A DNA stretch of 64,000 nt, taken from contig NC_047067.1 in assembly GCF_902459465.1 (NCBI RefSeq), positions 21,947,680 through 22,011,679 on the forward strand, read 5' to 3'. Positions 28,306 to 38,900 of the stretch are shown piece after piece (positions within the stretch are counted from its first letter, which is position 1; every line of letters starts with the position of its first letter). A model generated the notes under the pieces. That model was not told where the DNA came from and made no database searches. It saw only the letters and a list, made by a program, of their open reading frames with translations. The position numbers were made by a program, and so were the translations under genes. This DNA is from Asterias rubens. Lineage: Eukaryota > Echinodermata > Asteroidea > Forcipulatida > Asteriidae.

Positions 28306-31300
28306 GTTTTATTCGTCACGTTTTGTCGCAGCAACGGGTACAAACCATCGGGGAAAATTTATTACTCATTCATTTAACTGGGTCAGACTACATACTAAAC
28401 AAAAAAGTGATTTAAAAAGATGGGGTTACTTTTTGTTTTTCTCTGTTTTATAATATCTACTCAAATTTTACATTTCTATATACTACCTCATCTTAAAATA
28501 TATATGAAAAATTGAAAATGGAAAAAATTGGTTTAAAATTATAATATAAAAACATGTTTACCATATATGGAAAGAGTAACACCCCTTATTACAACTTGGT
28601 ATCAACCTAAGTTCTAGAAATTTCTAAGCGTGTCACATTGTACAGCGCCGCCACGCGCCTACCTGTGTAATTTGGGGATTTTTAGACGGAAGCTAAACAG
28701 TTTTTATTCGTCTATCAAATAACAAATAAATTATTATTGTTAACAGATTATTAAACTTTTACTTCTTTGTAAAAATTGCGCATACGACTTAGGCAGTCTC
28801 TAGTCCAATAATGCACCATCATTTTAACGCTGGGGACGGCGATTTACAGTAGGCCTCCGCGACCGGAAGCCGATGAGGGCGCGCTCAACCCTTTTCACCA
28901 CTTTTGGGGTGTGGTTATGAGGGGGGGAGGCGTACTCGCAAGCAACCACACTACACACAATAAGATTACTTGTCTCTTCCTTCATGCTTGAAACAATTGT
29001 GGCTTCGAACTCCGGCAACTATGACAAATAGAAAAACGAAGGTCTGCTACAGGTAGTATGGAACAATAACCAACTGAAGGACGACAGACTCTGAGACAGG
29101 CCCATCACCGTTTTGCACAAGGCCGTCTTTACTCAAGATGGTCCTTGACCAACGTCCTTTATAAATTATTTCTGCAACTTTTCTGAGACACGTCAGCTCC
29201 TTTTGTCTGCTGGGCCTAATTTGTGAAAACAACACAAAGAACACTCACCTTCTTCAACTATTTCACCAAGATACTCAAGTAGGCCTAATGCACTGAGTTT
29301 CTATAGGCCCATCAAAAAAATAACATTTGTTACAATGTCGGCGCCTAATGTAAGAAAAGTTTAAAGATGTGCACGCATTACATTTAACTTTCCCGCCAAC
29401 CCAAGTTGCTGTAATTCTGTTTTTGTCCACTTAAAGCCCCTGCTTCTGATGGAAATAAACTTAGTTGCTGACAACTTAACTTCCATTGTGTATTATAAAA
29501 GTTTGGCCCGACCCTATTTACTGTAAGAAAACATTTTTCGAGGATAATGTAGGCTACCCAAAGTTCTAAAGTAAACAACCCCAGCACGATATTAGACCAC
29601 TTTTTTAGCAACCTCTAAAAGCCATGACCTTCAAATCTTGGATCGACAGAAAAAGTTATCAGAATTTTTTTCCTGAAGACGAGCAGAGTATACTGTTCGG
29701 AACGTCGAGACCAAACCGGCTCTTTTCAGAGCCATTTTACTCATGGTTGTACCCGCAAGTTTACTATTTATATTTGTATTTATAGTTACTCTTAGAACAT
29801 TTGAAGTTACCCTGATTGGTAATAAAATAGTACAAAAATATGACAACAATATGCGATCATTTATTTCAAAGCCCGGAAATAATTATTCCTTTATTCAAAA
29901 TAGTGCATTTCAGAACAGCATAGCATGTACTTGGCACAGCAGTTTATTACAAAATGGGTATAAAAATAATGATAACAACTGTTTAAAAAACTGTCTTACA
30001 AAACTGTATCAAAAATAGTACCTTGTGACAAACTATTATTTCAAAATTTATTTGGCAGAATACTTTGTTGCAAAAGAAGTTATAGTTATAGCATTCTCTC
30101 GAATTTAAATTACAGTGGATTTAAAGTCTTGACTAAAAACACGACGATGGTACATAATCATAGCAACCATCTTTATAAAGACATGGTATTCTTTTGGTAA
30201 TTGTCCCCATTGGTGTATCTCAACATTCATAAATAACAAACCTGTGAAAATTTTTGATCAATAATTATATGGTCATCGAATTTTGAAGGGAAAAAAATAA
30301 AGCCCTTGTTGCATATAATTGATTGCTTGGTTTTGGACTGCTGAGAAAGGCTTCATGCTTGAAGTCTTTCTCAGATTAATACTTTTGGGAAATTACCTCT
30401 CTTTCTAAAACGTCATTACTTTAAAGGGTGCCGTTTCTAACAATGCTTTATAACCTGCGCCTAGCAGCAATGACTATAGTTTTAACCATTTTGAGTTACA
30501 ATTATCTCATTAGTGTCTAAGCCAAAAGTGTTTTCGCTAAAAGTGGCAAGACAGTTTTGAGTTGTTGTGAAGATACCCTGCTATCAAAAGTACAATGTAT
30601 TGCGGAAATTATACTAAAAAGTTGCACGCATTCCTTATGTTTGTCTTAATCGTTATACAGTAACTGAAGTGCTATTTAACTTTTAGACGTTTTGTAGTTT
30701 CCAAAGATACTTAAGTACATCTATAAACTTTTTCTGCAGTTAGCTTAAGCGATCTTTAAATGTTAAAGGATTCAAATAGAAGCAATCGTTCCAGACATTT
30801 TGTCATTTCTACCCAAACGTTTTTTGTCTGTACTTAACAAAGTAAATTTAGTTTGTATAACTAAAGTAATTTTCTTTCAACTTCTGCTAAAACTCAACTC
30901 TTATAAACTCATGTGGTTTATTGCTTTTAAAATAAAAGTATAACAATGGAAATCTCAATAGCCTAAGTACGCTGTCAGTCAAAACCTCTGACACTATTTC
31001 ATTAAAAGAACATTAATACAAAGGTCGTGGGTTCGAATCCCATCTGAGGTGATTTGCCTGTGGGTTTTTCACAGAACTCAGGAGAGTACAGAGTATCCAT
31101 TGTTTAAAACACATTGGTGTAATAAAGGGTAAAAACAAATGAATATCTTTATCACTGATTCAAAACTATACATCTTTTAAAACGTCAATTGGAATTTAAA
31201 GTTATTGGAAAAATAAATGGTTGTTTATCATGTAGGCCTTCTTGGAGCAGCCGTTTCCTTGCATATCTACGGTGTAGCCGAGGTCATCTTTCATGCTGCA

Positions 31301-31562
31301 ATATCTGCAGTTTCTCAACATCTTGAACCTGTACAATATACTCAGGGATGGAAGTTTGGGAAAAACTGAAGGAAACCCAGAAAGAAAAACTCAAGGGGAA
31401 ACTGCACCAGGAGCAAACCCTGGACAGACCCATTACCAAGGACTAGAACCACCCTCACAACAAACTTTAAAGAGTTATTTGTTAGTTTACAGAGCTAACC
31501 TCCCCCATCATTTAATCTTTTTTTTTGTAATAAATGTTTCTTAATAGCTGTTTAAGAGCACC
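28306..31562. other. DNAJC7 5' flank and intergenic region to the FKBP gene
   Basis: No supported coding exon. It contains the DNAJC7 5' UTR and promoter (no obvious TATA box seen), a repeat fragment at about 29670-29740 ('gaagacgagcagagtatact'), a diverged copy of the common TTAAAGGCA-type MITE at about 30145-30510 and a tRNA-like B-box sequence (GGTTCGAATCCC) at about 31028-31040. Near 31511 an ATTAAA on the minus strand is a possible polyadenylation signal for the FKBP gene. Confidence 0.5.
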
Positions 31563-31724
31563 TTAGAGTTCTGAATGTCTGTAAGCATTTTGTGGATATT
31601 CATGTTTTGCGAGAATGTTATCCATGTTTTTGTCATGGTTTTGCAAGATGTCTTGGACCACTTTTTCAATTTCAACGGCAGCTGCCATTTTACCAACTGC
31701 ATTCTTAGAAAGGAATGAGCTGAT
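31563..31724 (-). CDS. FKBP14: Alternative last exon of the FKBP gene (ends HSEL)
   Basis: Downstream of the HDEF exon, a TTTTAG acceptor opens a 162-nt frame in phase 0, the same phase as the HDEF exon. It encodes 53 residues starting ISSFLSKNAVGKM, then an EF-hand loop DKNMDNILAKHE (Asp1, Asn3, Asp5 and Glu12 present; Asn in place of the usual Gly at position 6), ending RHSEL before TAA (31563-31565). Joined to exon 3 it gives a 237-residue isoform. Both last exons have the same layout (helix, EF-hand loop, H-x-E-hydrophobic tail) but little DNA similarity, which suggests an old duplication. An ATTAAA at about 31511-31516 (minus) could serve as poly(A) signal for both. Confidence 0.8.
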   Translation of the reverse strand: MSSFLSKNAVGKMAAAVEIEKVVQDILQNHDKNMDNILAKHEYPQNAYRHSEL

Positions 31725-31930
31725 CTAAAACCAGGACCCGCGGATAAACGAAAGAAGAGTTTCAAAGATGCCGAAAAAACGATTTGCGGAGAAAGTGAGA
31801 GAAGTTCATGATTGATAATGTGCAGGGATGATTAAAGACCAGGAAACACCAAGATTTGGGTTTAACGGGAAAAAGGGCAAGGAAAGGAGTCAAGAGAGAC
31901 AAAGACAGATTTTACTAAAGGAAGATATTA

Positions 31931-34900
31931 TTAGAACTCATCGTGGAAATGTTTTGGCCCTCTAAATTCGTCAAAAGTTATCACATCATCCTTATCCATA
32001 TCTTGGGCCTCAAACATCTTATCAAGGATGTCGTCAGCTTTGTCCTCTTCGGCATAGCCTTGGTTTATGAAGAAACCCCTAACCTACTCGAATCAAGGAA
32101 GATGGCGTTGGGAATTGAATGAACCGCATTAGGATAAGCAGAGAGAGTTTGTGAGTTGGAAATGCAGGAGGATTAATCAAAGTTAATTTACGTTTTCAAA
32201 GAAGCCAATGTTATTCCAGAGGTTAGGAGTAGTGCAAATATTATTGTTAAAGGTTTGAAAAGCAATTGAATATTAATAATTGAAACAGAATAAGCATCAA
32301 CAAAAGGAAAAATGTCACATTAAGAAAGTAAAAAGGGTTCAACACAGACAGTAAAAGTAAAGTGGGAGAATGGGGGGGGGGAGATGAGGAAACGAAGTTA
32401 GAAATTAAAAACTGTTTTTCATTGGGATTAGTTAAGTTACAAATATACATGCATGGTAATGTTTTACATTCAACACAAAAACATTTCTAATTGGTTTTTT
32501 TTTCAGCTCATGGTTTCTCAATTTGGTAGCACCATCGACTGATATTCTGGTTGCAGAAAGATTCAAGGATAAATCTCATTTCCACATTGTGACATTGGGC
32601 TAATTTGGGTTAAAAACAATCATTGTGTATCAGAATAAATGATCCTGGCCTGACGTTTCAATAGTTAATGACCTGAAGTTTTGACCCTAGCAGAGCCCTT
32701 TGGAAAGACTCTGCTAAGGTCAAAACTTCAGGTCATTAACTATTTTGTGCATTTATTTATTTCTTGTTTAGGGACACCTTTCTGTAACAACACTGAATTT
32801 CAAAGGTGCCCAGCATTTAAACAGCATTTTGTTTTATACCATAATATAGGTTCTTATGGTTGGTAAGCAGTCAGCAAAAGCTAATTCTGTTTTCTCAGAA
32901 TACTAATAAATAAATAAATCAGGGTAAATATTCCCCAAATAGGGTAGTTTTTGTGGCAAGGACATTGTGAGAGCATTTTTGTTAGCCGCTTAACAACATA
33001 AAAGGCTAAGACTCATGCAAGGTGACTCTTAAGGTCATTTTAACAGGTGACTGAACATAGTCTATTGCTCTTGGGAAAATGAAAAGCACAATAGAAATTT
33101 AACAGGTCATGGCATTATTGTGGTTTTGCACAACAATGGGAAAATTCCGCAGTTTTAGAAAACTGGCATAGAGCTGACTAGAGAGTTTTTACACACATAT
33201 ACACGTGTATCTGTTTTGTACACGTGTACTAACTGATGAACACACACAAAGTTAGCCCTCTTATTTCACTGATGAAGCTTGCTCTATCACTAATGGGAGG
33301 GTGTGATGAGAGAACTTGCTTGATTTCTTCATTGTCTCCTCTCTTCTCGTTTTGCTCTAATAATAACGATAGTTTTAGAGATAATTGACCTCAAAGTTTG
33401 ATAATTACCACCTAATTTAAATATGCAAATTAGGTCACTTCTGGGTTGAAGCTCTTGTCCCATTTTAGATATGCCATCCAATCAACAAAAATCAACAATA
33501 AAACAAACTTTTTCAATTTGTTTGAGAAAATAATAACCAAATCCAAAACTGGGGCGGGGGGGGGGGGGGGGGGGGGGGGGGGTTGCAGAGTTAGCTACCT
33601 TACCTCATCTTTTGTCAGTTGCTCATCTTTATCAGCGTCCATCATGTTAAAGATATTTGTTGGTTCTATATCTTGAATAGATCGGATTGTTATGGTGTAC
33701 ACAGCTTCCCTGTCAGTTTTGGGCTGTTTAAGACCTTTGGGAGTCAAGAAGATAACAATAAGAAACTGAGTTCTGTGACTGGGTTTAGAATAGTTTGAAT
33801 GTTGACTGTTAGTCAGAATCAGGGCAATGGATTTCTGAAAACATTTGTTTTAGGCCCTACTTACCCTACTTAATTCAGCTTGAAAACAAAAAATTCTTGA
33901 TTTTTAAATTTTTTAAACAGATACAGTGTTCATCTGTGTACAGTGGGCCTTTTTTAATTTTGACTTTTGTAGGTCACATCCCTAAGCTTTTAAACATCTG
34001 GTTGCTTATATCAATTGCAATTGCAATTGAAATAAAGAAAACATTTTTCACTAAAACATACAACAGAAATAATGAAATTTTTAGCAGTTATACAATACAG
34101 TTGTTTTTTATATAGCGCCATTTCATTTAGACCACAGCGCCTAAAACAAACATTTCCAGTTGGTAAATAACAGAAATTTAATTATTCTTCCAAAAACTTT
34201 TAACAGGTATAGTGTAATTTTTCCAAATAGCTTGAAGTTCCGTACCATATTTAGTATCTACTTCCAACATTGGTCCAGGCTGTATGGTAATCTCTCGCTG
34301 TTCACCGACACAAACGTCTTTCAGGCCTTCGTACAATCCTGGTAGTTTACGATCCCCACCAACTTCGATCATCAAAGATCTTTTTCTTGATTTACTTGGG
34401 GATAAAAATTAAACAAGTTTGGTTAAGAAACTAATTTTAACAATCATGATAAATAAGTGTGATCTTGTTCAAGGGAATTTGTTTATTTGTGAACACTTGT
34501 TGTCACTTGCAACATGCTTGCAACGACCCAGCACTTTCAAACTTTCAGCTTTCACCACACAAACAAGTGTTGCTTGTCAACAAATCTGCCCCTTGAACAT
34601 TATGCCATAATCTTTTCTACTGTATGATCGCACCATAATTTATGGTGCGTGATCATACAGTAGAAAAGAAAGTCTATGATGTATTTTAAGTTAACCATTG
34701 CACTAAAAATGGAGGTAATTATAAAAGTTTCAAACTTTGTGTTCAAAAGAAAACAACTATTATATGACAGTCAGATCACAGAAATAATAGCCAGAACAAT
34801 TAAATACTTACGTGGAATCAAATCTTTCAAGAATAGTTCCGTCATCTTTCATTTGCTGTGCGAAGAATTCAACTTCCAACCAATTTCCCTTTACAGCAAT

Positions 34901-35098
34901 TCTTTTACATTCCCCGAGTGTGGCCAATCTTTTGACGGTAACACCCTCGGGGAATTCTGGCATGTTCACTTCGAATGGCAGCGCCGTCTCCTCGCTCTGG
35001 ACCACGGCATCGTCAGACTCCTCCGCTGATGATGCCGTAGCAATAAACAGACACAAGAGCACCGCACAATTAAAAACGAAAATACACCGTCCCTTCAT
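31931..35098 (-). CDS. FKBP14: FKBP7/FKBP14-type ER FKBP with EF-hands (isoform ending HDEF)
   Basis: ER-lumen FKBP-fold protein. Exons: 34812-35098 (ATG), 34246-34379 (or to 34385 with a second in-frame acceptor), 33604-33734 and last exon 31931-32083, giving 234 or 236 residues; human FKBP14 has 211 as I recall. Residues 1-25 form a signal peptide (hydrophobic VLLCLFIATASSA). The FKBP domain runs to about residue 165 and keeps the two family cysteines (GECKR, C64, and DVCVGE) and RFDS. Where FKBPs usually have VIxGW it has KLPGL, so the active-site Trp and other binding residues are missing. EF-hand 1 (DADKDEQLTKDE) is in exon 3; EF-hand 2 (DMDKDDVITFDE) is in the last exon, followed by C-terminal HDEF. 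It is head to head with PLEKHA8. The FKBP14 name rests on this synteny; it probably represents the ancestor of both FKBP7 and FKBP14. Confidence 0.88.
32661..32743. repeat. Near-perfect 35-bp inverted repeat (hairpin) in an FKBP intron
   Basis: Arms 32661-32695 and 32709-32743 are reverse complements with one mismatch and a 13-nt loop. It lies in the intron before the alternative last exons. Confidence 0.9.
33551..33582 (+). repeat. Poly(G) tract (27 consecutive G) next to an FKBP donor site
   Basis: GGGGC is followed by 27 G. In the gene's orientation (minus) this is a C run starting about 20 nt after the exon 3 donor at 33604. The exact length is unreliable in any assembly. Confidence 0.85.
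34611..34669. repeat. Inverted repeat with almost no loop in FKBP intron 1
   Basis: Arms 34611-34638 and 34640-34669 pair fully apart from a 2-nt bulge, with a 1-nt loop at CACCATAATTTATGGTG. Confidence 0.9.
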
Positions 35099-35926
35099 TT
35101 TGAGTTTGGATTCAGTGCAGTTTAATATTTGTCAGAAATGTAGACGAAGGGAAAATAATTACAAGAGTTGTTCAATTCTTACAACGGCGACCAAAAAGCT
35201 AGGACAAACTTTATGCGCACACCTCTAACTTAGTCAGCAACGTGTCACTATGTTATTATAAACAACAATACTATTTTTTATTTAATCTAACGGATAGTTC
35301 GTGATTTTAACAATTTGAGTAAAATGTGTAGTTTTTCAGCAAATAAAAGATTGACTTGACGTCATTTAACTGTTATAACAAATCTGTGTCTTTTCAAGTC
35401 GCTTTTAATTGTCTAATTAAATTAATTTATTGCACCAAGTACACCAAATTAATTAAAACACCTTACACAAAATGCATAGTCTGGTGTAAAATGTAACTGT
35501 GAATATAGTATTCAAAGTACACAGATAAAAAGGGTACAAGAGTAGCCACTGTTGATTATTAAAGGAGGGTGAACATTAATTGTAATGATTCCAAAGTGGA
35601 TCCCTAGAAAATATTGAATATACAAAATTATTTAAACGAAACATTTAAAAAGTAATAAGTAAAATGTTGACTTATCAAAATTGTACAAAACAAGAGTATA
35701 ATGACAAATTATAATTTACATGGAAAAAGTGGTTAGAAAAATACCCCTCAAAATTAAATGGAATGAATCAAATACACCAACTACAGGTTAAAATGGGGTT
35801 TCGATTAGCGCTAAGTGCACGTTGTAAATAACTACGTTGCTGACTTGGCCGATTGCGGATGTAAAAAGTGCTCGATTTTGGGACTAAATGTTTGCTGTTT
35901 ATGGTTAAAAGCTACGAGGAAAAATA
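35099..35926. promoter_or_regulatory. Head-to-head intergenic region (bidirectional promoter) of FKBP and PLEKHA8
   Basis: 828 bp separate the two start codons and must hold both 5' UTRs and both promoters. I see no TATA box placed convincingly for either gene. A perfect CRE-type TGACGTCA is at 35357-35364, but the same octamer also occurs inside repeats elsewhere in the window, so alone it is weak evidence. This stretch has no copy of the common repeat families, unlike most non-coding parts of the window. Confidence 0.6.
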
Positions 35927-38900
35927 ATGCCTGAAATGGAAGGAGTGCTTTTCAAGTGGACAAATTATTTGGCTGGTTAGTATTATTGTGTAATGTATCA
36001 ATAAACCGGCTTCAAAATGGAATCAATAATAACGGGAATGTAATGTTGAACGAATCATCGAATGACATTGACTGACGGACTGACACTCGACCTCCTCAAC
36101 TCACGTCGTCACCCCCCCCCCATCCCCGCTCAACTAAAATTTTAACTCATTGTCAAACACGCCACCACGTGGTCCAGTGGGTTACTTAAATCACAAGGTT
36201 GTGGGTTTTGAATCTAACTGCTGATTTCACACTACAAAAATTGACATCTCCTTTTGTCTGAATCATGGACATGGTCCTTATGTATGGAGGTAAACATGGT
36301 AAAGAACACAGATAACTTTCCGTATGGCGCCACCACTTTTTCACTCATTTTTACAAAAAGGGATATATCAATCAGGTAAATAAGTTCCTATATTATTATA
36401 TATCGAATGAAAAAGTGGTGGCGCCATACGGAAACTTTTCCAAGAACACATGTTCAACCTATGTTTGCATGAGAGAGTTTGGGAGAGGGCTGGCTGGCAA
36501 ACTTGGTGTTTTCCCCTTGTGTGGGAGGGTGCCGAGTTCCTTTTTGGATTTTTGGAGGGGAAAGTCATGACTGTTGTTTATAAACTGATTTACTTAAGTG
36601 CATTCTGAAAGCTTCTTTGATCCTAAAATGCGCAGTTCCTATTATAAATAAGGAATTATTATTATTGTTTACAAACAAACTAACAAACAAATGTCAAAAT
36701 GTAGACCCAGCAGTAACTGCAGCGCCTTATTACTCCCCCTTTTCAATAGTTGAACGTCTCTGAAATTTAACTTGTTATTGAATGTTTTCTTCTTGTGCGT
36801 GCCTCAAAGAGGGTGTTGTACAATTTGCCAGCTTAATTAGTCAAAATTAACCCATATAGGCAATATATCCGCTATCTATATTTTATAGTAAATTTTGTTG
36901 TCTTGCAGGCTGGCAGCTAAGATGGTTTGTTCTCGATAAAGGCATCCTGGCATACTACAAATCCCAAGACGAAGTTCATCTCGGAAGTAAAGGATCAGTC
37001 AAAATAGCATGCTGTGAAATAATCGGTAAATCTATTACGTTTCCGTGTATCTTTCTCCATAGGCCCTCGTGTGTTAAACTTTGACCAAGGAGTAAAGCCC
37101 GGTTCATACATCCTGCGATACAAACTTTGACGTCACTCACAAATTCGCAACAAGTTATTCGCGTCAGTTAACTTGTGCTCAATTCCTGCGAAAGTATCAC
37201 TGAACAGCCATGTGACATCAAAATTTGTTTCGCATTCGCGTTTGCAGAAAGTAAGAACCGGGCATTACGTCTGAGAAGTTGAAGACGCTAGCCATGTTCA
37301 AAATGGTGGCTATGACTTTGGCCCGATTCCGGCATCCCGATTCCGGATTCCGGCATATAGGATGTCCTTGGCAACACACATAGCAACCATCATAGCTGAT
37401 CTGTAGCCTCCATTTCAGATAAAGCCTCAGTCTGATACTGAGTTAAATGGCTTGGTTGGGGGCTGGGGGCTGTCAGTGGACCCTCAGTCTACCTCTTTCA
37501 ATGTTTTTACTTTCGTTTAACTTTTACTCTCTTGTTCTTTTGCAAGAAACCCTTCAAATTCTGGCTGGTCTGTTTCATTCATGAGCAATTTTTATTTAGA
37601 TCTGGGCCCAATTTCACAGCGCTGCTTTCGAGCAGATAATGTTTATTAAGAAGTTTGCTTTTAAAGAAGTCATTCCTTAAACCATCTAAGCTCCCAGGGG
37701 AGTATACAGCCTGTGCAACAAATGTGCTACTAAGCTAACTCAATCACAAGAACCATCTCTCTCTTCACAGGTACCCATTTACCCCTGGGTGGAGAGAAGC
37801 AATTATTGTTGAGTGTGTTGCTCAGGGACACTAAAGTCACGACCGGGACTCTAACCCACACTGTGCTGAACAGAAACTCCAGAGCTTGAGTTCGATGCTC
37901 TTACGCTTCGGTGTGACACACCTATGCCTTCTCCTTTAAGTAGAGTTTTCTTTTATTGCTTCCTCAGTTCATCCGTCCGACATGTGCCGTCTTGATCTAA
38001 TCATTCCTAATGAGCAGCATTTCTACGTCCGAGGAACGTCCCCCGCAGAGAGGCAGCAGTGGTTGGTTGCGTTAGGCTCGGCTAAGGCCTGCCTCACCGA
38101 TGCCAAGCAGCAACTGAAAGGTAGTTTGAACTGCACTTCTTGTAAAGGTCAGGGGAAACAAAGATACCAGGGCTCAGAATACTTCTACTTCTTGTTTGGT
38201 AGAATCCATAAGACCGGATGTAATGCCAAGAACTTCTTGTCCATGAGCGGTGCAGTAGTGCGTACGTAAACTAGACCACAGGCTCAACGCCTGTGATTTT
38301 AGTGTTAGGCCAGTTAACTTACAAGACCTGCCTCACAAATGCCAAGCAACAACTGTAAGGTAGTTTGCACAACACTTCTCGAAAAAGTTTGCCAGTGGTC
38401 AAAATTAACACTGGACCTCATGCCTGGGGCCTGTGATTTTAAGTTCGGGTCTGTCAATGTATACGTATAACGCACAAGTTTTGAACTTCTGCAGGCAACT
38501 TTTAGTTATACTTGTCATTCGGGAAAACGAACCTTTCCTTGGGCACACGCCTGCAATCCATTGGACCTCCAGAATGTTTCGTTGAACCACATTCTGGTGA
38601 AGTAGGGGAGCAAGCCTGCATAAATGAATATAAGAAAAGCTACTCAAGTCAAGATGTTTGTCATAAAAACAACCCACAAATGAACTTAACAATATGTTTT
38701 TTTTACAGATAAGACAGAAGAGACATTGAAAGCCAAGATGTCTGAACTGCGCCTGTACTGTGATACGTTGATGCAGAGTGTCGCTGCAGTCAAGTTGTCT
38801 GCCAAGGCAGATGATACTCCAGATATTGAGGTACGGAAGGTTAGGGAGAGACAAAAATATACAGGCCTAAAAGTCACCCACGCTACCCACAGCAATAGAC

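Noticed and set aside
35357-35364. CRE-type TGACGTCA as a specific UPR/ATF control site for the FKBP-PLEKHA8 pair
   Set aside because: The same octamer also occurs in repeats (for example near 4909, 8473 and 26873). A single copy does not prove regulation; it is mentioned only under the promoter.
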